Source of the DNA: GCA-002050365 sp964237235
Lineage (GTDB): Bacteria > Acidobacteriota > Blastocatellia > Pyrinomonadales > Pyrinomonadaceae
Assembly (NCBI GenBank): GCA_964237235.1
Contig: CAXSGY010000012.1
Location: 80,328-144,327 of the forward strand
Length of the DNA stretch: 64,000 nt
Reading direction: 5' to 3'
Part shown: in pieces, positions 1 to 8,225 of the stretch
How positions within the stretch are numbered: the first letter of the stretch is position 1
Layout of the letters: each line of letters starts with the position of its first letter
The notes under the pieces: model-generated
Database searches by the model: none
The model's input: the letters and a program-made list of their open reading frames with translations, nothing else
What the model was told of the DNA's origin: nothing
Translations under genes and position numbers: made by a program

Positions 1-7
1 AATTTCA

Positions 8-1627
8 ATGAAAAATCAACAGAAGTCGCGCCTTTTACAATTAACCGACGAATATCTGCGTCTTGAAAAAAAACTGCATTTGGGCGGCGGCGCGGAGAAA
101 ATCGAGAAGATTCATAAGCAGGGAAAATTGACTGCGCGGGAAAGAATCGATTTGTTGTTTGACGCGGATGAATATCAACAGGAAATCGGTTTGCTCGTCG
201 CTTACGACGAATATAAAGGACAAGCTCCGGCGGCGGCAGTCGTGACTTCGATTGGAAAGATTCACGGGCGCGAATGCGTCGTCGTGGCGAACGATGCGAC
301 GATTAAGGCGGGCGCATGGTATCCCGAAACGATTAAGAAAATTTTGCGCGCGCAGGAAATTGCGATGCGAAACCGCGTGCCGATTGTTTATCTCGTTGAT
401 TCGGCGGGTGTAAATTTGCCGTATCAGGGCGGCGTGTTTCCCGGTCAATACGGGGCGGCGAGAATTTTTTATTACAACAGCTTGATGCGGCGTTATCTGA
501 AAGTTCCGCAGATCGCCGCCGTGATGGGAATGTGCGTCGCGGGCGGCGCGTATCTGCCCGCGTTGTCGGACGTGATTCTGATGGTCGAAAACACTTCGTT
601 TATGGGTTTGGGCGGCGCGAATCTCGTCAAGGGCGCGACCGGGCAAACGATTGATAACGAAACTTTGGGCGGCGCGCTGACGCATAACGCGATTTCCGGC
701 GTGGCGCATTTTCGCACGAAAGATGAAAAGGAATGCATCGAAAAAATTCGCGCGCTCATCGCCGAATTGCCGAAAAAAGAAGAAACCAGAGTTTCGATAA
801 TCGAAGCGAAAAGCGCGAAGAACAAACCGGAAAAACTTTACGAAATTTTGCCCGAAGACCATCGTGCGCCGTATGATATGCGCGAAGTTTTGAATTGTTT
901 TTTAGACGCGGGCGAACTCGACGAATTTCAAGCCGACTATGCCAAAGAGATGATTTGCGGCACGGCGCGAATCAACGGAATTTTGTGCGGCATCATCGCC
1001 AATTCGCGCGGAATGACAAAGGGCAAACCGGGCAAACCGCCAAAATTCGGCGGCATCGTTTACACCGAATCGGCGGAGAAAACGGCATATTTTATTGAAA
1101 ACTGCAATCGTCACGGAACGCCGATTCTGTTCGTGCAGGACGTTTCCGGCTTTATGGTCGGGGCGGAAGCCGAACATTCGGGCATTATCAGAGCGGGCGC
1201 GCGATTTGTTGAAGCGATGGCGACCGCCGTTGTGCCGAAAATCGTTTTGACCGTCAATCACGCTTCGGGCGCAGGTTATTACGCGATGGCCGGACAAGGC
1301 TTCGACCCCGATTTTATTTTCAGTTTGCCGACCGGCAGAATGGGCGTGATGGAAGGCGATTCGGCGGCGCAGGCGATTTTTGGCACGCAAATCGAAAAGC
1401 TCAAAAAAGAAGGCAGGGAAGTTGACGCGGCGACGGCTGACGAGATGAAAAAGGTCAGAGAAACTTACGACCGCGAACTCGACGCGAAACACGCGGCGGC
1501 GCGCGGTCTGCTCGACGCGATCATCGCGCCCGAAGCGTTGCGCGCCGCGCTTGTTTTAGCTTTGCAAACTTGTTTGAATACAAATCAGCCGCACCTCGGC
1601 GCGTTCGTTTTGCCGCCTGTGATTTAA
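8..1627 (+). CDS. Acyl-CoA carboxylase beta (carboxyltransferase) subunit
   Basis: Carboxyltransferase subunit of a biotin-dependent acyl-CoA carboxylase (propionyl-, methylcrotonyl- or geranyl-CoA type). It moves the carboxyl group from carboxybiotin to the acyl-CoA in the cytoplasm. The 539 residues match the family length. The two crotonase-like halves are visible: an N-half with GGGAEKIEKIHKQGKLTARE and the oxyanion region CVAGGAYLPALSD, and a C-half with NSRGMTKGKPGKPPKFGGI and NHASGAGYYAMAGQGFDPDF. Those patterns are closest to the methylcrotonyl/geranyl/propionyl group, not AccD. No alpha (biotin carboxylase) subunit follows, so it must lie to the left or elsewhere. The two enoyl-CoA hydratases, the AtuA pair and the methylmalonyl-CoA mutase genes in this window fit a branched or odd-chain acyl-CoA pathway. 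The exact substrate cannot be read from the sequence. Confidence 0.9.
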   Translation: MKNQQKSRLLQLTDEYLRLEKKLHLGGGAEKIEKIHKQGKLTARERIDLLFDADEYQQEIGLLVAYDEYKGQAPAAAVVTSIGKIHGRECVVVANDATIKAGAWYPETIKKILRAQEIAMRNRVPIVYLVDSAGVNLPYQGGVFPGQYGAARIFYYNSLMRRYLKVPQIAAVMGMCVAGGAYLPALSDVILMVENTSFMGLGGANLVKGATGQTIDNETLGGALTHNAISGVAHFRTKDEKECIEKIRALIAELPKKEETRVSIIEAKSAKNKPEKLYEILPEDHRAPYDMREVLNCFLDAGELDEFQADYAKEMICGTARINGILCGIIANSRGMTKGKPGKPPKFGGIVYTESAEKTAYFIENCNRHGTPILFVQDVSGFMVGAEAEHSGIIRAGARFVEAMATAVVPKIVLTVNHASGAGYYAMAGQGFDPDFIFSLPTGRMGVMEGDSAAQAIFGTQIEKLKKEGREVDAATADEMKKVRETYDRELDAKHAAARGLLDAIIAPEALRAALVLALQTCLNTNQPHLGAFVLPPVI

Positions 1628-1668
1628 AGTTTTATCGAGCCGCGGGTTCGGGTTTTGAAAATGAAAAG

Positions 1669-1698
1669 CCGTTAATAGTATGCTATTGACGGTTTTTT
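1669..1698 (+). terminator. Rho-independent terminator after the carboxylase gene
   Basis: Ten-base arms at 1669-1678 and 1683-1692 pair with one G-U and a 4-base loop, followed by six T. It lies 40 bases past the carboxylase stop and overlaps the region just before the cupin gene. Confidence 0.75.
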
Positions 1699-1724
1699 AT
1701 TTCCAATTGGAAAAAAATGAAATT

Positions 1725-2060
1725 ATGAAATTCACACCCGAAACATTTTTAGCCAAACTGCCTTTGCCCGCCGACGATAAATGGTTGAACGGCGTTTCTT
1801 TTACGACCGCTTTCAGACGAGGTCAGGTCAGTTTGGAATTCTTCGCGCCGCGCGTCAAAGATTACCAGACGTTTCACGAAGAAGACGAATTTTATTTTAT
1901 CGTCAGCGGCAAAGGAACGCTTCTAATCGAAACCGAACGATTTGAATGCGCGGCGGGCGACGCTTTTTTCGTTCCCGCCAAAGCCGAACACCGCTTTGAA
2001 AATTTCTCCGAAGATTTTGCGACGTGGGCAATTTTCTTTTCCGTCAAAGAGGAAAAATAA
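1725..2060 (+). CDS. Small cupin-domain protein
   Basis: Single-domain cupin of 111 residues, a beta-barrel fold that usually binds a metal or small ligand. Visible are the first cupin motif region (FHEEDEFYFIVSGKGTLLIE), and the second (GDAFFVPAKAEHRFENFSED), with His and Glu residues at metal-ligand positions. The ATG at 1725 is chosen because the longer frame from 1680 would begin inside the terminator hairpin and adds a non-conserved tail. It ends 3 bases before the glycosyltransferase-like gene, so the two are probably co-transcribed. The substrate is unknown. Confidence 0.8.
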   Translation: MKFTPETFLAKLPLPADDKWLNGVSFTTAFRRGQVSLEFFAPRVKDYQTFHEEDEFYFIVSGKGTLLIETERFECAAGDAFFVPAKAEHRFENFSEDFATWAIFFSVKEEK

Positions 2061-2063
2061 TGT

Positions 2064-3203
2064 ATGGAACGAATCGGCGCGTATCGAAGACAGGACAACG
2101 CCTGGATTATCAGTTGTTATTTCAATTCGCAAAAATATCAAAGCCGGCGGCATAACTTTAACGTTTTTTACGATCAACTCCAGCGTTCGGGCGTTAATTT
2201 TTTAATCGCCGAATGTGCGTTCGGCGCGGACGATTTTGAATTGCCCGCGAGCAAAAACATCATCAGGATGCGCTCGAAACATCCGCTCTGGCAGAAGGAA
2301 GCGATGCTCAACAATCTCGTCAAACGCCTGCCGCCGTGCGAATACGTCTTTTGGCTCGATGCGGATGTGTTGTTTACAAATCCCGATTGGCTGGTCGAAG
2401 CGGTCGAAGTGTTAAAAACAAAAACGATTTGCCAGCCTTTTTCAATCGCCGTCCGATTAGAGAAAGACGAAGCCGCGCCCGCGTTCGATGTCGGCGCGAA
2501 TCTCGCTAAAATTGATTCGCCGAATCCGCGTCCCGCCGAGAAAACTCTCTGGCGTTCGTTCGCTTATAATTTCGTCGAAAATCCTCTGCTGGCGAACAGC
2601 CCGATTTTTGACGTTCACGGGCATACCGGCTTTGCCTGGGGCGCGCGGCGCGAAATTCTCGAACGAGTTCCGCTTTTCGACAAAGCCATCGCCGGAACCG
2701 CCGACCATATCATCGCGCACGCCGCCGCCGGGCAAATTCCGAATCAGTGCGTCGAACGCGCCTTTACCGATTCCAAAACAAAAGAAGCCGTTTACAGCTG
2801 GTCAAGGCAATTCAGCGCGGCGACCGGAAATAAACTCGATTATGTTTCCGGCGAGCTTTGGCATCTCTGGCACGGCGATTTGGAAAACCGTCAATATCTT
2901 TCCCGCACGCGCGAATTGAGCCGGATGAAATTTGATTTGGACGACGATTTGGAATTAAACGACGACGATTTATACGAAGTCAGAGAAAATCGCGGCGGCA
3001 TCATTTCGTGGATTACCGATTATTTTTTCGCGCGCCGCGAAGACGAAACGACTGTTTCCGATTCTCCGGCGCGAAGCGATGCGTCCGCCGCGACGGACGC
3101 GCCTTCGTCCCGGGAAAATTACGTTGCGGAAAACGCGCCGACGGGCGACGGCGCGGATTTCGCGGGCGGCGGCGCGGGCGGCAGCTGGGAAAATTATTCT
3201 TAA
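2064..3203 (+). CDS. Glycosyltransferase-like (GT-A fold) protein with Gly-rich tail
   Basis: A 379-residue protein without signal peptide. The segment around residues 95-105 (FWLDADVLFTNPDW) has the D-x-D motif of GT-A glycosyltransferases. The surrounding order (NIIRMRSKHPLWQKE before it, HGHTGFAWGARREIL after it) resembles GMA12/MNN10-like or family 2-like transferases. The role is inferred from this motif only. The last 100 residues are acidic and low-complexity and finish in a Gly-rich stretch with the ending GGGAGGSWENYS, which recalls Gly-rich tails of some secreted proteins but here has no signal peptide. A GAGG ribosome-binding site lies at the end of the cupin gene, so translation is probably linked to it. 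Confidence 0.55.
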   Translation: MERIGAYRRQDNAWIISCYFNSQKYQSRRHNFNVFYDQLQRSGVNFLIAECAFGADDFELPASKNIIRMRSKHPLWQKEAMLNNLVKRLPPCEYVFWLDADVLFTNPDWLVEAVEVLKTKTICQPFSIAVRLEKDEAAPAFDVGANLAKIDSPNPRPAEKTLWRSFAYNFVENPLLANSPIFDVHGHTGFAWGARREILERVPLFDKAIAGTADHIIAHAAAGQIPNQCVERAFTDSKTKEAVYSWSRQFSAATGNKLDYVSGELWHLWHGDLENRQYLSRTRELSRMKFDLDDDLELNDDDLYEVRENRGGIISWITDYFFARREDETTVSDSPARSDASAATDAPSSRENYVAENAPTGDGADFAGGGAGGSWENYS

Positions 3204-3319
3204 CTAAAATCAAAAAAACTAAAATTTAAATTAATTCTAAATCTTTCATTCTTCATTCTAAATTCTTTCGCGTAAAAACCAATTTTTATCGAAATAAAAT
3301 TTTCAATGAAGAATGGAAA

Positions 3320-3928
3320 ATGAAAAAATCGTTGACGAAAGCGGCTGATAAAATTTTACTCGAACGACGCGGCGACGCGGAAATCGTGCGATTCAACCGA
3401 CCGCGCGAGCGCAATCCGCTGTCCGTCGAAGTTTTGCAAAGACTCGACGCAATTCTCGACGCGGCTTTTGCAAATCCTGAAATCGAAAAAATAATTTTCA
3501 CGGGCAGCGAAGACGTTTTCGCTTCCGGCGCGAACTTAAATGAAATCGCCGCGCTCGATGAAACAACAGCCGCAGCGTTCGGTCTGCGCGGGCAAACGCT
3601 GATGCAAAAGATTTATCGCGCCGAGAAATTATGCGTCGCAGCAATCAACGGATTTTGTTTCGGCGGCGCGTTGGATTTGGCGATGTCCTGCCAAAAGCGC
3701 GTCGCTTCTTCATCAGCGTCGTTTTCACATCCGGGCGCGAATCTCGGCATTATGACGGGTTGGGGCGGAACGCAGTTATTGCCGCGTTTGGTCGGCGAAG
3801 CGAAAGCGTTGGAAATGTTTCTGACGGCGAAACGTGTTTCAGCCGAAGAAGCGTTGCGAATCGGATTGATTGACGTTATCAGCGCGAATTCGCTTGCCGA
3901 CGCTCTCAAAATCGGCAGCGGAAACTGA
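3320..3928 (+). CDS. Enoyl-CoA hydratase/isomerase family protein, short form
   Basis: Crotonase-fold protein of 202 residues, likely acting on an enoyl-CoA in the cytoplasm. Visible are the first oxyanion region (FASGANLNEIAAL) and the second (AINGFCFGGALDLAMSCQKR), followed by GANLGIMTGWGGTQLLPRLVG, in which a Gly-Trp-Gly stands where many family members have the catalytic region. The family is normally about 255-260 residues long. This protein stops after GLIDVISANSLADALK, so the C-terminal helical part that covers the active site and helps trimer formation is missing. I found no frame-shifted continuation downstream. Whether it is active is open. A normal-length paralogue is at 14140-14895. 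Confidence 0.75.
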   Translation: MKKSLTKAADKILLERRGDAEIVRFNRPRERNPLSVEVLQRLDAILDAAFANPEIEKIIFTGSEDVFASGANLNEIAALDETTAAAFGLRGQTLMQKIYRAEKLCVAAINGFCFGGALDLAMSCQKRVASSSASFSHPGANLGIMTGWGGTQLLPRLVGEAKALEMFLTAKRVSAEEALRIGLIDVISANSLADALKIGSGN

Positions 3929-3954
3929 TTTAAGAATTATTCGTCTCCGAAAGA

Positions 3955-4686
3955 TTAGTTATATCTCGATCTCGATGAGGAACACGGATCCGATTCCTTT
4001 GTTACGCCGTCAACGAAATAACAATCAACCGCCTCATAGTGACCGTTCAGCATTTTGTAATATCTTATATCACGAGAATCGTCGCCCGCGCCGCTCTCGG
4101 CAACCAATTTGATCAGATCGAAATTGTTCCGGTTCGCGCTCGTTAAAATCTCTATTCGCGGAACTTTCGGTTCGTCGGGATTACCCTCGATGCTGAAAAT
4201 CGAATCCCATTGCTCGTCTTTGCGAATAAAAACATTTAATGATTCGATTTCGCCGTCGATTTCTCCGTGCGAAAGAATGATTCGTTCGGCAGTCCCGTCG
4301 TGATTGAAATCAAATTCCGCCGTTTTGATCTTATATTTACTAAACTTTTTTAACTCTTCTTCGATGCTGACATCGGGATTCAGCTGTTTTGAGAATTCAG
4401 GATCAAACGGTCCGACTTTTTTGATAATGTCCAACGGCTGAGTGTCGAGCGTCGTTGCCCGCATCTTCGCATAATCGAATTTGGCAACCGTATAATCGGC
4501 TTCATTGACCGGCTGCCGCTCGATAACCGGCGTTGGTTTAGGAGTTTCTAAAGTCAGACTTTTGTTGACCGCCGTCTGATTGACGACGTTTCCCGGAGGT
4601 GAATTTGAATTAATGCTTTGACTATGTGTTCGGTTGCAGCCAGCCGCTAAAAACATTAAGCCTGCGAATAATAAAATACTTTTCAT
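3955..4686 (-). CDS. Secreted lipoprotein of unknown function
   Basis: A 243-residue lipoprotein: the N-terminus MKSILLFAGLMFLAAGC is a type II signal peptide with lipobox LAAGC. The start at 4686 is chosen for this reason; the frame is open to 4821 but the extension is basic and lacks sense. After a Ser/Asn-rich linker the mature part contains a segment (TAEFDFNHDGTAERIILSHG) with an Asp-rich DxNxDG loop typical of calcium-binding FG-GAP-like or EF-hand-like sites. I do not recognise a family and give no function. It is convergent with the enoyl-CoA hydratase gene. Confidence 0.7.
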   Translation of the reverse strand: MKSILLFAGLMFLAAGCNRTHSQSINSNSPPGNVVNQTAVNKSLTLETPKPTPVIERQPVNEADYTVAKFDYAKMRATTLDTQPLDIIKKVGPFDPEFSKQLNPDVSIEEELKKFSKYKIKTAEFDFNHDGTAERIILSHGEIDGEIESLNVFIRKDEQWDSIFSIEGNPDEPKVPRIEILTSANRNNFDLIKLVAESGAGDDSRDIRYYKMLNGHYEAVDCYFVDGVTKESDPCSSSRSRYN

Positions 4687-4738
4687 AAATTTTATCCTTA
4701 ACGAACGGAAAGTTTGGAAGAAGCGTCGAATCCGGTCT

Positions 4739-4975
4739 TTACCAATTGTTGAGTAACAAATAAGTAAATGTTTTCTGATTGGCTTTGGCAGCATTCGCCA
4801 AAATCTTCTTAAATTCCTCAAAATCCGTAAGTTTCATCGTTTGACAGCCAGCCGACCAAGTATTTACTTTTTGACCCGGTCCGTATGCGCGGTGAATATA
4901 CATCTCGTAGTTTTCATACATTGCGTTTTGTTCTTTGAAAATGGTCTGTGTTTTTTCGTATCAATCATCTGGCAT
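4739..4975 (-). pseudogene. Fragment of an L,D-transpeptidase-like protein
   Basis: The 60 codons from an ATG at 4921 encode a piece with HRAYGPGQ followed by WSAGCQTM. His ... Ser-x-Gly-Cys is the catalytic signature of L,D-transpeptidase/YkuD-like cell-wall enzymes. Upstream the same frame stays open for 13 more codons (ending QTIFKEQNA before the ATG) until a TGA at 4961-4963, and an ATG stands just before that stop at 4973-4975. No good ribosome-binding site precedes either ATG and the large N-terminal part of the family is absent. I read it as the decayed C-terminal remnant of such a gene. A very short functional relative cannot be excluded. Confidence 0.45.
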
Positions 4976-5165
4976 AAATAAATTCTCCGGTAAGATTTTT
5001 TATTATACCAAAGCCGATTGCCGTTCAATAAATTTGTTTTAATCGCCGGCGCGACTGCCGGGATTCGATAACTCTTTCAAACGGCGTGAAATCTGCGATC
5101 TTGTAAAAACGATAGGCACAAATTAGCCGGCAAATTTTTTCGCCGTTTTCTTATCAAAGCTCAAT

Positions 5166-5313
5166 ATGAATAAATTTGTTCTCGGTTTAGCATTTATGTT
5201 TCTAATCGGTGAAACGAGTTTCCGCAGCTAATGCCTTGAAGATAAAATTAATTGACCGCATCGTTGACGATCCGCTGACCGCCGCCCTTGCCGAAAAACG
5301 AAGCGCGAAATAA
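5166..5313 (+). pseudogene. Possible frameshifted small secreted protein
   Basis: From ATG 5166 a hydrophobic signal-like peptide (MNKFVLGLAFMFLIGE) runs into a TAA at 5229. The next frame continues as a plausible mature tail (VSAANALKIKLIDRIV...AEKRSAK) to a TAA at 5311. The two together look like one small secreted protein of about 48 residues with a +1 frameshift near 5210-5220. A terminator follows directly, which supports a former transcript. Weak evidence; it may also be chance. Confidence 0.3.
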
Positions 5314-5341
5314 GAAAGCCGAACCTTACCGTCCGGCTTTC
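5314..5341. terminator. Hairpin terminator between convergent genes
   Basis: Arms GAAAGCCG (5314-5321) and CGGCTTTC (5334-5341) pair perfectly and can extend inward with one mismatch. It sits between the small plus-strand frame ending at 5313 and the FG-GAP gene ending at 5369. No strong T-run follows. Confidence 0.5.
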
Positions 5342-5368
5342 ACGCTTATAGATTAAGAAAAAGAAAAG

Positions 5369-6424
5369 TTAATGAGAATTAAAATTCGCCACCGGATAAT
5401 CACCGTTCTGCCCCCAGGGTTGAACTCCTAACGCTCCGTCAATTGATCTTCTCCAGTAAAACGAAGATTGTCCGGCAGTCGCGCTCGGTCGCCAGACGGC
5501 AACGTCGGTCGCGCCGTCACCGTCATAATCGCCCTGCGTTGGGTAATCCGTCGCCGACAAACCAAACGAATACGCCTGAAGCGCGCCGTTCGTGCTGTTG
5601 CGAATATACCAGAAAATACTTCCGCCCGAACCGCGTATGACGGCAACGTCGGTTTTACAATCGTTGTCATAATAACCCGGCACAATCACATCGGTCGGCG
5701 TTCCCCAAACAAAGCTTGCGAAACCGGCGGTTGATTGATTGATCAGAAAAACCGCGCTTCCGCTCCCGGCATTGCGCTGCACGGCGAAATCATATTTACC
5801 GTCGCCGTCGTAATCGCCCGGCGCGGGGAAGTCTCCATTCGATCCCCATTGAACAACGACGACTTGTCCGGCAGAAGGTCCGCTGCTGGCTTTATAAGCC
5901 CAGAAACTCTGCGCCCCCGCCGTCACTCCGGCACGATAAATAGCCGGGTCGGTGATACCGTCGCCCGTGTAATCGCCGACGACGCTCGGGTTGTCGCCCG
6001 TCGTCCCGAAGTCCAAGCCGAGAAACGTGTTTGTCTGGCTTCGCAAAATATAATAATAGGCTTGCGCTCCCGACCGCCAGACGGCAATGTCGGATTTGCC
6101 GTCGCCGTCGAAATCACCGGGAACGAAATAATCGCCCGCAATGCCGAAAGGCGTGGCGACAAAGCCGCCGTTGAGCGAAGTTCTCGTAAACCAGGTTAAT
6201 TGCCCGTTGTTGCCGCCGCCCGTGTTGCGGACGACGTTAGGATCGGTTTTGCCGTCGCCATCGAAATCGAGCGGTCGCTTTGCCGTCGGACATCCGGCGG
6301 TCGGCGCGTCAGCTAAATCTTCGCCGAACGTTTCAGCGTTCAAAGACAGAGCAAAAAATAATGCCAATGCTCCGAGACAAACGTTTTTCACGTTCGATAA
6401 ATTTATCGAATAATTTTTTTTCAT
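5369..6424 (-). CDS. Secreted FG-GAP/VCBS repeat protein
   Basis: A 351-residue secreted protein. A signal peptide (hydrophobic core GALALFFALSLNAE) is followed by six FG-GAP/VCBS-type blades. Each blade carries an Asp-rich calcium loop such as DFDGDGKTD, DFDGDGKSD, DYDGDGKYD or DYDGDGATD. One blade has a divergent loop (YYDNDCKTD), with a Cys in place of Gly. These repeats fold into a beta-propeller like the integrin alpha N-terminus and usually serve binding or adhesion at the cell surface; the ligand is unknown. The blades are similar enough at DNA level that the opposite strand also keeps long open frames. It is divergent from the methyltransferase gene at 6667. Confidence 0.85.
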   Translation of the reverse strand: MKKNYSINLSNVKNVCLGALALFFALSLNAETFGEDLADAPTAGCPTAKRPLDFDGDGKTDPNVVRNTGGGNNGQLTWFTRTSLNGGFVATPFGIAGDYFVPGDFDGDGKSDIAVWRSGAQAYYYILRSQTNTFLGLDFGTTGDNPSVVGDYTGDGITDPAIYRAGVTAGAQSFWAYKASSGPSAGQVVVVQWGSNGDFPAPGDYDGDGKYDFAVQRNAGSGSAVFLINQSTAGFASFVWGTPTDVIVPGYYDNDCKTDVAVIRGSGGSIFWYIRNSTNGALQAYSFGLSATDYPTQGDYDGDGATDVAVWRPSATAGQSSFYWRRSIDGALGVQPWGQNGDYPVANFNSH

Positions 6425-6666
6425 AATTTTGGGGTTTGACTTTTAAGTTTGGTAAAACAACTCGAAAGAAAAAGAAGTATAAAGCAAGGATTTTGCCTTA
6501 CAAATATTAAAAATAATTAAATGCATCCGATTACCAGAATTTATAAAATCATCATTATTTGCCGTCTAAGACAATTTCGGTCATCGGGCTGGATAAAATG
6601 AGCCGGGAAGTTGATTCGATTGATTCGATTGCAAACTTCCGAATCGTTTCGACATCAAAATCGCTT
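6425..6666. promoter_or_regulatory. Divergent intergenic region
   Basis: An AT-rich 242-base stretch that must hold the promoters for the FG-GAP gene (minus) and the lipobox methyltransferase (plus). A short GATTCGATT direct repeat occurs near 6613-6630. I could not place -35/-10 boxes with confidence. Confidence 0.3.
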
Positions 6667-7398
6667 ATGAAAAAATTTGTGATCGGCTTAACGCTGGCGA
6701 AACTCGCCTTGATTTCTGTGTTTCTAATCGCCGCCTGTCAAACGGCGCAGTTATCATCGTTTGATGGCGCGACGGCAACCGCCACGCCAACACCTTCCGG
6801 CAATCAACCGAACGACAATATCAATCGTCCGGTGAGCGAGCCTTACACGGGCGATTTATCAATTTTTGAAGATGAAAACCGCGCGAAAAATTTGCAGATT
6901 GACCGCGTGATGGACATCTTGAAAATCGCGGAAGGCAAAGCGGTCGCCGACATCGGCGCGGGCGGCGGCTGGTTTACCGTGCGGGCGGCGAAACGGGTCG
7001 GCGCGGGCGGAAAAGTGTTCGCCGTCGAAATCAGTCAGGACGATTTGAATTACATCGCCGCGCGCGCCAAACGCGAAAACTTCGGCAATATTCAAACCGT
7101 TCTCGGCACCGAAGACAACCCGAAACTGCCCGACAATTCGATTGATGCGGTATTAATCTTAAAAACTTATCACGAAATCGGACAACCGATTAAGGTAATG
7201 AAAAATCTCAAAAAATCGCTCAAAAAAGACGCGCTCGTCGGCATCATCGACCGCAACGGCAACGGCGACGATCACGGCATCAAAAAGGAAACGGTCATCG
7301 AAGAATTAAAACGCGCCGGTTTTGCGCTAAAAGAAGAATTTGATTTTACGAAAGCCGACGGTCAGGATTATTTTCTCGTTTTCCGGCAGGAAAATTAA
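6667..7398 (+). CDS. Class I SAM-dependent methyltransferase with lipoprotein signal
   Basis: 243 residues. The C-terminal 170 form a class I methyltransferase: motif I is VADIGAGGGWFTVRAAKRVG, followed by the acidic strand end FAVEIS, motif II/post I QTVLGTEDNPKLPDNSIDAV and the motif III region ALVGIIDRNG. The N-terminus is MKKFVIGLTLAKLALISVFLIAAC, a type II signal peptide with lipobox IAAC, then a Thr/Pro/Asn linker. That predicts a membrane-anchored protein outside the cytoplasm, where SAM is not normally available. The start at 6667 is chosen because it begins the signal peptide; the frame is open back to 6559. Its stop overlaps the stop of the convergent gene by four bases (TTAA). Substrate unknown. 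Confidence 0.8.
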   Translation: MKKFVIGLTLAKLALISVFLIAACQTAQLSSFDGATATATPTPSGNQPNDNINRPVSEPYTGDLSIFEDENRAKNLQIDRVMDILKIAEGKAVADIGAGGGWFTVRAAKRVGAGGKVFAVEISQDDLNYIAARAKRENFGNIQTVLGTEDNPKLPDNSIDAVLILKTYHEIGQPIKVMKNLKKSLKKDALVGIIDRNGNGDDHGIKKETVIEELKRAGFALKEEFDFTKADGQDYFLVFRQEN

Positions 7399-8075
7399 GC
7401 GTCGGGATCGGATAAATTCTTTTTCGAATCACTCGGAAACAGCGGCTTGAAGCTGTTTCCGACCGTTGTAAACATTTTTGCCTGGCGACGGTGATGAAAA
7501 AAAACAGCCACCGCGAAAAATATAATACCCGTCAAAGCGCAAATATAGATACTTGCCGACGAAACGAATTTACAAAGCAGACCGGCAAAAGCACCGACTA
7601 AGATACTATTGATAATGCCGACCATTCCCGAACCGGTCAATAAAAATTGCCAAGCGTCTTTTTTGACAATCGCGTTATCCAAAATCCAAGGCACATCGTC
7701 GTTCACAGGTTCGGTGAAATACTTTCTCATCTCCGGCGCGAGTTCGGCGTAAAAATGCCTGATGCGGGCGATTTCCACGCCGTATAACCAATCTTCGAGC
7801 GCGGTCTGTAAAACTCTCTCGAAAGTCACCGTGCCGAGAAAGATCAGAGACGGAAAAAGCACCAAGCCGAACACGAAAAACGCTTCGCTCATTCCCGAAG
7901 CCTGCCCGATAAACGCGAGCGCGACGACCGCGCTCGACACCGCGCCGATAAAAAGCGACGCGCGACCGTTCGATTCGGTGATGGTCGCCGCCCGCGCCGT
8001 CCGCAAAGTAAATTGCTCGGTCGTCATAAACAGCAGAATCCGATCAATTGTCGCTTTTTCTTTTTCTTCGCTCAT
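7395..8075 (-). CDS. Four-helix membrane protein of unknown function
   Basis: 226 residues with two pairs of predicted membrane helices: residues about 38-85 (LFIGAVSSAVVALAFIGQAS, then AFFVFGLVLFPSLIFLGTVT) and about 143-190 (GMVGIINSILVGAFAGLLC, then YICALTGIIFFAVAVFF). A charged loop of about 55 residues lies between them and a basic tail follows. The N-terminus is cytosolic-looking (many Glu/Lys). I do not recognise the family. It ends overlapping the methyltransferase stop and is preceded by a terminator for the gene upstream, so it is probably a single-gene unit. Confidence 0.65.
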   Translation of the reverse strand: MSEEKEKATIDRILLFMTTEQFTLRTARAATITESNGRASLFIGAVSSAVVALAFIGQASGMSEAFFVFGLVLFPSLIFLGTVTFERVLQTALEDWLYGVEIARIRHFYAELAPEMRKYFTEPVNDDVPWILDNAIVKKDAWQFLLTGSGMVGIINSILVGAFAGLLCKFVSSASIYICALTGIIFFAVAVFFHHRRQAKMFTTVGNSFKPLFPSDSKKNLSDPDA

Positions 8076-8120
8076 CAGTTTTCGCTTTTTCCTTTCAGGT
8101 AAAATCAGCCGAAACGCGGA

Positions 8121-8161
8121 AAACGGAAGATCGGAAATAACTTTTCCCGAATCTTCCGTTT
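8121..8161 (-). terminator. Hairpin terminator of the gene at 8226-8588
   Basis: Arms AAACGGAAGAT (8121-8131) and ATCTTCCGTTT (8151-8161) pair perfectly and extend inward by three more pairs with one bulged base. On the minus strand four T follow. It lies 65 bases past the stop of the minus-strand gene at 8226. Confidence 0.6.
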
Positions 8162-8225
8162 CTATCTTATAAATTACGGCAGGCTTTTTTCAAAACGAAT
8201 CGAAAAAAGATTTCGCCGGTGCGGA

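Noticed and set aside
41..862. Long minus-strand frame opposite the carboxylase gene
   Set aside because: Shadow of the GC-rich codon pattern of the real gene; composition is His/Arg-rich with no domain.
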